This document shows, piece by piece, positions 58,006 through 64,000 of a stretch of 64,000 nucleotides of DNA. Both the position numbers and the translations under genes were made by a program. Source of the DNA: Lentibacillus jeotgali (GTDB lineage Bacteria > Bacillota > Bacilli > Bacillales > Amphibacillaceae); NCBI RefSeq assembly GCF_000224785.1, contig NZ_AGAV01000018.1, positions 62,001 through 126,000 on the forward strand. The letters are read 5' to 3'. The notes under the pieces are model-generated. The model did not search any database and was not told the origin of the DNA. It saw only the letters and a program-made list of their open reading frames with translations. Position 1 is the stretch's first letter; every line of letters begins with the position of its first letter.

Positions 58006-59124
58006 ATGAAAAAGTTATTAAAAAAGTCATATCTAATGACAGGAATTGTATTGATGCTCATTACAGCTATTGTGTTGACTGGCTGTTCCTCTAATAGTGC
58101 ATCTGGATCAAGCAGTACTTTTTATGAAGGGAAGTCATTGGAGTTATTAGTACCATTTGGAACAGGTGGTGGAACGGATACATTTGCCCGATTTGTAGCC
58201 CCATATCTAAATGAAAATGTTAAAGGAAGTCCAACTATACAAACAGTAAACGTTCCTGGCGGTGGTAGTATTAATGGTTCAAATGAATTTGTGCTCTCCA
58301 GAAAACCCAACGGACAGAATGCTCTGGTAACAAGCGGTTCAACGCATATGCCTTACTTCCTGGGGGATCCGGCTGTTAAATATGAGCTGAAAGATATGAA
58401 ACCGGTTATGGGTCTTCCAACTGGGGGCGTCGTATATGTGAATCCAGAAACAGGAATTAAAGGACCAAAGGATCTTACAAAATCCAATGAAAAGCTGACC
58501 TATGCAGGGATTAGCGCAACAGGCCTGGATTTGGTAACTTTATTAGCGTTCGAGGTACTGCAAATGGATGTTGAAACCATATTAGGTTATGACGGCCGAG
58601 GCCCTTCGCGTGTGGCATTTGAATCAGGTGAATCAAATATAGACTATCAAACAACAATGGCATATCTTTCAAATGTAAAACCACTGGTTAAAGAAGGACA
58701 AGCTAACCCGCTATTTTCTTTCGGACAGCTAAATGAAAAAGGGGAGGTTGTACGTGATCCGGCATTCCCGGATATGCCGACATTAAAGGAATTTTATGTT
58801 AAAGCTTACGGCGAAGAACCTTCAGGCACGGCATGGGAAGCTTATAAAGCATTTTTAGGATCTTCCTTCACAGTACAAAAAGTGATTTGGCTGCACAAGG
58901 ACGCTCCAAAAGAAGCAGTAGAAGCCCTATCACAGGGTGCGAAGAAAGCTGTTGAAGATCCAGAGTTTACGAAAAAAGGTGAGGAAGTGTTGGGCGGTTA
59001 CAAACCTTATGTTGGAGATCAGCTAGATAAAGTGGTTAAGAATATGCTGAATACGGACGAGGAAGTAACCAATTGGGTAAAAGAATTTCTTGAAAAAGAA
59101 TACGACATTACAAGATACCAATAA
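58006..59124 (+). CDS. tctC: Tripartite tricarboxylate transporter substrate-binding lipoprotein (TctC/Bug family)
   Basis: A 372-residue Bug-type binding protein. The signal peptide ends in the lipobox LTGC (Cys near residue 33), so it is anchored outside the cell. The mature part has the family pattern LELLVPFGTGGGTDTFARFV, then NVPGGGSINGSNEF. ATG 58006 follows GGGGAGGA; an earlier in-frame start at 57973 would run through the cre site. It binds a dicarboxylate or tricarboxylate and delivers it to TctAB encoded next. Confidence 0.85.
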   Translation: MKKLLKKSYLMTGIVLMLITAIVLTGCSSNSASGSSSTFYEGKSLELLVPFGTGGGTDTFARFVAPYLNENVKGSPTIQTVNVPGGGSINGSNEFVLSRKPNGQNALVTSGSTHMPYFLGDPAVKYELKDMKPVMGLPTGGVVYVNPETGIKGPKDLTKSNEKLTYAGISATGLDLVTLLAFEVLQMDVETILGYDGRGPSRVAFESGESNIDYQTTMAYLSNVKPLVKEGQANPLFSFGQLNEKGEVVRDPAFPDMPTLKEFYVKAYGEEPSGTAWEAYKAFLGSSFTVQKVIWLHKDAPKEAVEALSQGAKKAVEDPEFTKKGEEVLGGYKPYVGDQLDKVVKNMLNTDEEVTNWVKEFLEKEYDITRYQ

Positions 59125-59189
59125 AAAATTCATTGGAAGGGGACTAGCCTTATTCCCTTTCCAATTCAATACTAGGAGGCATAACGACT

Positions 59190-60686
59190 ATGTTTGATGC
59201 AGCGCTTGAAGCACTATCAATTGTATTGGATCCAAACAGAATACCATTTATGTTCCTAGGGATTTCCGTGGGTCTTTTAATAGGTATTTTACCAGGTTTA
59301 AGTGGAACAGTGGGTATGGCGATATTACTGCCGTTTGTATATGGAATGGATCCTTATACAGGGATGGCAATGCTAATTGGTATGGCGGCAGTACTTCATA
59401 CCGGTGATACTTTTCCGTCCATATTAATTGGTATGCCCGGATCATCAGGGTCACAGGCCACTATTATGGATGGATACCCATTAGCCAGGAAAGGGCAAGC
59501 AGGCAGAGCGTTAGGGGCAGCCTTCTTTTCCTCGATGATTGGAGGTGTTCTCGGGGGACTCGTTCTTCTCGTTTCCATACCAATTGCTAAACCATTGGTA
59601 TTGTCGTTCGGGTCTCCAGAATTATTTATGTTGTCTGTATTAGGGTTAAGTATGGTCGGCATCTTATCAGGTAATACGCCTATTCGTGGTGTATTAGTGG
59701 GGATGATTGGGCTAATGCTGGGTGCTGTCGGGGCTGCTCCAGCAGTTGCCGAATATCGCTATACATTTGAATGGATATATTTGTTTAACGGACTTCCGTT
59801 AGCCGTAGTAGCTTTGGGACTCTTTGCATTTCCTGAAATGATTGAATTGCTGGCAAAGAAGCAAAGTATTTCCAAGAGTGAAAAGCTTGAGGGCGGCTGG
59901 CTGGAAGGGATCAAGGACACCATAAAGCATAAGTGGCTGGTACTCAAGGGAGCCACTATAGGATCTCTTATCGGATTTGTTCCTGGTCTCGGAGGCAGTG
60001 TTGTTGACTGGATTACTTACGGTATAACAAAACAGACCGCTAAAGCTAATAATAACTTTGGTAAAGGCGATATCAGAGGAGTCATTGGACCTGAAGGCGC
60101 CAACAATGCGAAAGAGGGTGGTGCACTTATACCGACTTTACTATTCAGTATACCTGGAAGTGGAACGACTGCTATTTTGCTTGGTGGTCTTTCACTACTG
60201 GGGTTACAAGCCGGTCCACGAATGGTTAACGAGGATGTATCTGTCACATTGTCAATTGTATGGACATTGGTATTGGCAAATATTTTTGGAGCAGCAGCGT
60301 GTATTTTTTTGAGTAAATATATTTCCAGGTTGAGTTTAATTCCTGCAACTATTTTAGTCCCTTTTTTGTTAGTTGTCTTGACAGTGGCTTCATATCAGAG
60401 CTCAAGGCAATTTGGTGACTTACTTTTATTTATTGGGATTGGACTTCTGGGGTTAGTCATGAAAAGACTTGATTGGCCAAGAGCTCCGTTACTGATTGGT
60501 TTTGTTTTATCTCAAGCATCTGAGAGGTATTTATGGATATCGATGGAGAGATATGGATTTACATGGTTATTACATCCAGGCGTCATTATTCTTGGGGTTA
60601 TTATTGTAGCCTTGATAGCTGGTGGTTATGTTTTAAAACGCTCCACAGAAAAAAAGGATACCACAGAAACAGCGAATACGGCATGA
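59190..60686 (+). CDS. tctA: Tripartite tricarboxylate transporter permease, large subunit
   Basis: A 498-residue TctA permease with about 12 membrane segments. Both repeated family signatures are present: GILPGLSGTVGMAI near residue 32 and IGFVPGLGGSVVDWITYG near residue 260, and PSILIGMPGSSGSQA is also typical. It drives uptake of citrate-like acids with a cation gradient. The start has TAGGAGG upstream. The gap from the binding protein is 65 bases and contains no terminator. Confidence 0.88.
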   Translation: MFDAALEALSIVLDPNRIPFMFLGISVGLLIGILPGLSGTVGMAILLPFVYGMDPYTGMAMLIGMAAVLHTGDTFPSILIGMPGSSGSQATIMDGYPLARKGQAGRALGAAFFSSMIGGVLGGLVLLVSIPIAKPLVLSFGSPELFMLSVLGLSMVGILSGNTPIRGVLVGMIGLMLGAVGAAPAVAEYRYTFEWIYLFNGLPLAVVALGLFAFPEMIELLAKKQSISKSEKLEGGWLEGIKDTIKHKWLVLKGATIGSLIGFVPGLGGSVVDWITYGITKQTAKANNNFGKGDIRGVIGPEGANNAKEGGALIPTLLFSIPGSGTTAILLGGLSLLGLQAGPRMVNEDVSVTLSIVWTLVLANIFGAAACIFLSKYISRLSLIPATILVPFLLVVLTVASYQSSRQFGDLLLFIGIGLLGLVMKRLDWPRAPLLIGFVLSQASERYLWISMERYGFTWLLHPGVIILGVIIVALIAGGYVLKRSTEKKDTTETANTA

Positions 60687-60719
60687 TTGAAGAGAATTGC
60701 TTTTACGAGGGGTGAATTT

Positions 60720-61175
60720 ATGTCAAAAGAAGTAAAATCAATTTTATTTACATTCTTTTTATTTATCATTTTTTGTTATATGGGTTGGGAGGCAAACAGT
60801 TTCTCCGATAAAGCAAAGTTTTTCCCGTTTTTTGTAGCCATTGGTGCAGCAGTGTTATCGTTCGTTTCACTTGTACTGCAGTCTATCGATTTGTTTTTGA
60901 GAAAACAGAAGAATGAACACACAGAAGATATTGGTGAAATTAAGAGGGTTCTACAGTATGTATTGTGGGTTGTTGGCTATATTGCTTTGATTTATGTTGT
61001 TGGTTTAATTTTGGCTACTATTCTATTTCTACTGGTATTTCTATTGGTTGAGTCGAAATTCCGCTTCGTAACAACTGTTTTTTCAACTGTACTTGTAATC
61101 GGTGGACTTTTTTTAATCAGCAATATATTAAATTTGTATTGGCCATCTGGCTTATTAGGGATTACCATTTTTTAA
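60720..61175 (+). CDS. tctB: Tripartite tricarboxylate transporter small subunit (TctB)
   Basis: A 151-residue TctB with four hydrophobic segments, a charged loop in the middle (QKNEHTEDIGEIKR) and the usual PxFxxxG-like start KFFPFFVAIGAAVLSF. ATG 60720 follows ACGAGGGGTGA. It completes the TctCAB set. The order here (binding protein, large, small subunit) differs from the TctCBA order often seen, as does the spacing. Confidence 0.82.
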   Translation: MSKEVKSILFTFFLFIIFCYMGWEANSFSDKAKFFPFFVAIGAAVLSFVSLVLQSIDLFLRKQKNEHTEDIGEIKRVLQYVLWVVGYIALIYVVGLILATILFLLVFLLVESKFRFVTTVFSTVLVIGGLFLISNILNLYWPSGLLGITIF

Positions 61176-61191
61176 TCTAAAGGAGTTACGT

Positions 61192-62598
61192 ATGACAATT
61201 ACAGAAAAAATGGCAGAAAATCTGGTTGACTTGCAATTTGAAACGTTGCCCTATCCGGTAATTCACGAAGCAAAGCTATGTTTGCTGGATACATTAAGTT
61301 GTATCTTTGCAGGTGCTCAAACAAAGGAAATAAAGACATTATCGAAAGAGTTTTCATTATCTACAGGTGACCAAATAGCACCTTTGATAGGTATGGAAAA
61401 CAGAAGTTCCCTTTTATATGCCGCCATTTTAAACGGCTCAATGGCTCATGCAGTCGAAATGGATGATGTACACAAAGAAGCGAAGTCACATGCAGGTGCG
61501 GTTGTTATTCCGGCTGCACTTACATACGGTGCAGTTGTGAATTGTTCGGGGAAGGACCTTCTTACTTCAATTGTCGTTGGGTATGAGGCAATGCTAAGAA
61601 TCGGTAAAGGGATAAATGCAAGCAAGCACAGAAAGAAAGGGTGGCATGCTACGGGAACATGTGGAACCTTTGGTGCTGCAGCTGCTGTTGGATCACTTTC
61701 TAATTTTGATGTGCAACAAATGGTAAACGCCCTTGGGTTGGCAGGTACTCAATCATCCGGTTTGTGGGCCTTTACAGCAAATGGTGCAAATTCAAAAATG
61801 TTTCACGCAGGATCTGCATCTGCTAGTGGAATATTGTCTGCCATTATGGTTAATGGTGGATTGACCGGTTCTAATCAAATATTGGAGGCTGAAGACGGAG
61901 GACTGTACAAAGGCAGTTCCAGTGATTATTCGTATGATGTTGTCACAGAGAAATTAAATGGGCGTTTTTATATCGAAAACATCACAAGAAAGCCATACGC
62001 ATGCTGCAGGAGTATGCATCCGTCAATAGAAGCTGCATTAAAAATAAAAGAATCAAAAATTAATCCGGATGAAATTGTATCAATTAAAGTTAAAACGTAT
62101 GAAGTTGCAAAAATTCAATGCGGATATACCAATAACCCCCAGAATTCCACAGATGCCAAATTCAGTATTCCGTATGGTGTTGCAGTAGCTCTAATTGATG
62201 GGAAGGCATTAATTAATCAATTCACTGAAGAAAGAATTCAGGATATAAGAATTTTGAGACTTGCACAGAAAGTAGACGTTATTATTGATGAAAAGTTTGA
62301 AAGAAGCTATCCAAAAAACTGGGGATGTTCATTAGAAGTTAAAACAAATGATAAGACGTATATTAAGGAAATAATAAATGCTAAAGGTGATCCAACGAAT
62401 CCTTTAACATTAAATGAACTTGAAGAAAAGTTCCTGTACCTTTCTAAGAATTTACTGGGAATACCACAGGCTTCAAGTATTGTTGCTGCAATACGCAATT
62501 TAGAAACTGTAGAAGACATAACAGAGCTTTTGGCTCTTTGTAAACCGTTAAGGAGTTCTCATTATACGAAGGGGAGGGGAGCAAATGACATTTACTAA
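61192..62598 (+). CDS. MmgE/PrpD family dehydratase or decarboxylase
   Basis: A 468-residue MmgE/PrpD protein. The family's first block has LCLLDTLSCIFAGA near residue 30; NGSMAHAVEMDDVHKEAKSH, then AGAVVIPAAL, gives the Asp and His residues of the active site; GWHATGTCGTFGAAAAV follows. Members dehydrate 2-methylcitrate or act on cis-aconitate (including decarboxylation to itaconate). The gene lies 16 bases after tctB and overlaps the PrpF-type gene by 14, so transport and catabolism are one operon. The substrate is probably a tricarboxylate such as aconitate or a methylated form, by inference. Confidence 0.82.
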   Translation: MTITEKMAENLVDLQFETLPYPVIHEAKLCLLDTLSCIFAGAQTKEIKTLSKEFSLSTGDQIAPLIGMENRSSLLYAAILNGSMAHAVEMDDVHKEAKSHAGAVVIPAALTYGAVVNCSGKDLLTSIVVGYEAMLRIGKGINASKHRKKGWHATGTCGTFGAAAAVGSLSNFDVQQMVNALGLAGTQSSGLWAFTANGANSKMFHAGSASASGILSAIMVNGGLTGSNQILEAEDGGLYKGSSSDYSYDVVTEKLNGRFYIENITRKPYACCRSMHPSIEAALKIKESKINPDEIVSIKVKTYEVAKIQCGYTNNPQNSTDAKFSIPYGVAVALIDGKALINQFTEERIQDIRILRLAQKVDVIIDEKFERSYPKNWGCSLEVKTNDKTYIKEIINAKGDPTNPLTLNELEEKFLYLSKNLLGIPQASSIVAAIRNLETVEDITELLALCKPLRSSHYTKGRGANDIY

Positions 62599-63742
62599 AA
62601 TTCCATGCGTATTAATGAGGGGAGGAACAAGCAAGGGTCTTATAATTAACAAACAACATCTCCCAACTGATCCTAGTAATCGAAATAAAGCAATACTCAG
62701 GATATATGGGAGTCCTGATAAAAGACAAATTGATGGGGTAGGAGGCGGTACTCCTCTTACTAGCAAAGTTGCCTTAATTAAAAAATCAGATGATGAAAAT
62801 ATTGATATTATTTATACATTTGGTCAGGTCAGCCTTTTTAATGAAGAAATAGATTATAAACCAACATGTGGCAACATGGCAGCTGCAGTCGGTCTGTATG
62901 CTGTGGAAGAAGGATTTTGTCAGCCGGCAGATGGTGTTACCACTGTCAGAATATATAATACAAATACTAAAAAAGTTATTGAAACAGATGTACCGACTAC
63001 AAGGAATGGACCTGTCTTTAACGGCGATTATTCAATTGACGGTGTACCTGGAAAGGCCCCTCGGATTAATGTGAGTTTTATAGATTCGGGTGGCGCGATC
63101 ACTGGGAATGTACTTCCAACCGGTCATGTCAGGGATATTGTTAAAGCGAAGTCAGGGTTAGAATATGAAGTTTCTGTAATTGACTCCGCAAATACGCTTG
63201 TATTTGTGACAGCAGATCAATTAAATATAGCGGGAACTGAAATAGGCAATGCATTTAATGAAAAATCTATACTTGCGACGTTAGAAGAAATCAGAATAAG
63301 CGTAGGTGTTCAGATTGGCCTGATTGAAAAGGATGAAATAGTTGAACCCACTTCACACGCTCTGCCAAAGATTGCCGTCATATCTGAACCGGCTAATTAC
63401 AAAAGCAGTACTGGAATCGATATTAATCGTATGGATATTGATATAACTGGCAGATACATTTCCATGGGTACACTGCATCAAGCGTTTGCCGTAAGTGGAG
63501 GGATAGCAATTGCAACAGCGGGGTTAATCCCAGGAACAAATGTGGCAGATATATTGTCTGACGTTAACGGACCAGTTAATATTGGTCATCCTTCAGGTTT
63601 TATCGAAGTTGAAGCAGATGTTGATAATATGAATGGTCAATATGTTGTGAACCGTGCGACCATCGGGAGAACAGCAAGGTATTTAATGAAGGGATATTGC
63701 GGTGTCCCTTCCGAGTTATTCCAGGAAAAGTGTTACAACTAA
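62585..63742 (+). CDS. PrpF-type aconitate or methylaconitate isomerase
   Basis: A 385-residue PrpF protein of the diaminopimelate-epimerase-like fold. The hallmark MRGGTSKGLIIN is near the N-terminus; GGGTPLTSKVALI and PTCGNMAAAVGLYAVEEG, with a catalytic Cys, follow, then the DSGGAITGNVLPTGH block. Members move a double bond in 2-methylaconitate, oxalomesaconate or cis/trans aconitate. It starts 14 bases before the end of the MmgE gene behind GGGGAGGGG. Together they could turn an imported trans-aconitate or methylated acid into a citric-cycle intermediate. A perfect terminator follows. Confidence 0.85.
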   Translation: MTFTKIPCVLMRGGTSKGLIINKQHLPTDPSNRNKAILRIYGSPDKRQIDGVGGGTPLTSKVALIKKSDDENIDIIYTFGQVSLFNEEIDYKPTCGNMAAAVGLYAVEEGFCQPADGVTTVRIYNTNTKKVIETDVPTTRNGPVFNGDYSIDGVPGKAPRINVSFIDSGGAITGNVLPTGHVRDIVKAKSGLEYEVSVIDSANTLVFVTADQLNIAGTEIGNAFNEKSILATLEEIRISVGVQIGLIEKDEIVEPTSHALPKIAVISEPANYKSSTGIDINRMDIDITGRYISMGTLHQAFAVSGGIAIATAGLIPGTNVADILSDVNGPVNIGHPSGFIEVEADVDNMNGQYVVNRATIGRTARYLMKGYCGVPSELFQEKCYN

Positions 63743-63764
63743 TTAAAAGATATGTGCATAAACA

Positions 63765-63800
63765 AAGCTGTGTAACTATAAGTTGTTACACAGCTTTTTT
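63765..63800 (+). terminator. Terminator of the tripartite transporter operon
   Basis: AAGCTGTGTAAC (63765-63776) pairs perfectly with GTTACACAGCTT (63785-63796), followed by TTTT. On the minus strand the same stem stands just past the LysR stop and is followed by TGTTTATGC. Confidence 0.9.
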
Positions 63801-63805
63801 ACGGC

Positions 63806-64000
63806 CTATACATCATAATGGTTTCTGATGAATCTCACAAAAGAATTGACAACGTTCAACTCTAAAAGTTCCTGCCGGTGGAGAAGCCAGGTTTTTCTAA
63901 GTATTTTTTTATTATCTTCCTCTAGGTCAACAGTATAAAAGTTGTCTTCTTCATTCAGTGAAATACTTGGGAAGATGCCAAATCCGAGTCCTTTTCTAAC
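63806..64000 (-). CDS. LysR family regulator (C-terminal part; start beyond window)
   Basis: The minus-strand frame is open from the window edge to TAG at 63806-63808, 64 codons. It reads VRKGLGFGIFPSISL, then YTVDLEEDNKKILRKTWLLH and ends SFVRFIRNHYDV. The G-x-G-(I/L)-(F/L)-P pattern and the closing W-L followed by a terminal helix are typical of the end of a LysR effector domain. It is convergent with the tripartite transporter operon and is its likely regulator. Its DNA-binding part lies outside the window. Confidence 0.7.
   Translation of the reverse strand, partial: VRKGLGFGIFPSISLNEEDNFYTVDLEEDNKKILRKTWLLHRQELLELNVVNSFVRFIRNHYDV

Overview
The window reads as a chromosomal stretch of a low-to-mid GC Gram-positive bacterium of the Bacillaceae, probably a salt-adapted genus close to Virgibacillus, Lentibacillus or Oceanobacillus. 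This rests on strong AAGGAGG-type ribosome binding sites, B. subtilis-type families (SigO, YvrJ, RsoA, YkvI, AmhX, YtcJ), CcpA-type cre sites, holin-like type I toxins, and osmolyte-type transporters (OpuAC, BCCT). The genus is an inference. No rRNA, tRNA or CRISPR array was seen.

Layout. 1-7307: end of sulfoacetaldehyde acetyltransferase (xsc), an MHS transporter, and an operon of Na+/solute symporter, YtcJ-type amidohydrolase and N-carbamoyl-amino-acid hydrolase. 7450-9560: a 21-bp repeat array, a SEC-C protein, a HepT/MntA toxin-antitoxin pair and a broken small ORF. 9574-14123 (minus): an autoregulated tetR, NCS1 permease, DUF917 and hydantoinase operon. 14222-15147: a collapsed nucleoside-salvage locus. 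15220-17273: an unknown lipoprotein and MscL with a zinc ribbon. 17485-23737: a compact regulon built around a SigO-YvrJ-RsoA split sigma factor. An identical GTTGTATTTTT element with a CC(C) block 21-22 bases downstream precedes the sigma operon, an amidohydrolase, an M28 peptidase and an isoaspartyl peptidase. 24161-28507: BCCT transporter, TetR and CocE-type hydrolase with twin operators.

28832-33954: RpiR regulator, M20 deacylase, GNAT, N-acylamino acid racemase and YkvI. This set matches the known D- to L-amino acid conversion pathway through N-succinyl intermediates. 33956-37250: repeats, a 5'-truncated Rpn nuclease gene, Uma2, a possible MITE and a second decayed Rpn copy. 37359-43170: amidohydrolase, two Rieske proteins, a frameshifted aldehyde dehydrogenase, a ferredoxin reductase and a betaine-type binding protein. 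43323-45158: TauE and LysR. 45164-45523: a type I toxin-antitoxin locus with a RatA-like RNA and a frameshifted toxin.

45599-57317: a polyol region. It holds DeoR and SDR genes divergent from erythritol/threitol dehydrogenase, polyol permease, DhaK, DhaL, RpiB and GlpX, then DeoR, a TarJ-like dehydrogenase and a divergent ribulokinase-like gene, with cre sites at both control regions. 58006-63742: a tripartite tricarboxylate transporter operon with MmgE/PrpD and PrpF enzymes, preceded by a dyad and a cre site. A LysR gene runs off the right edge.

Overall the window is dominated by catabolic modules, each pairing a transporter with hydrolases or dehydrogenases and a local regulator. Between them are decay products and small repeats.
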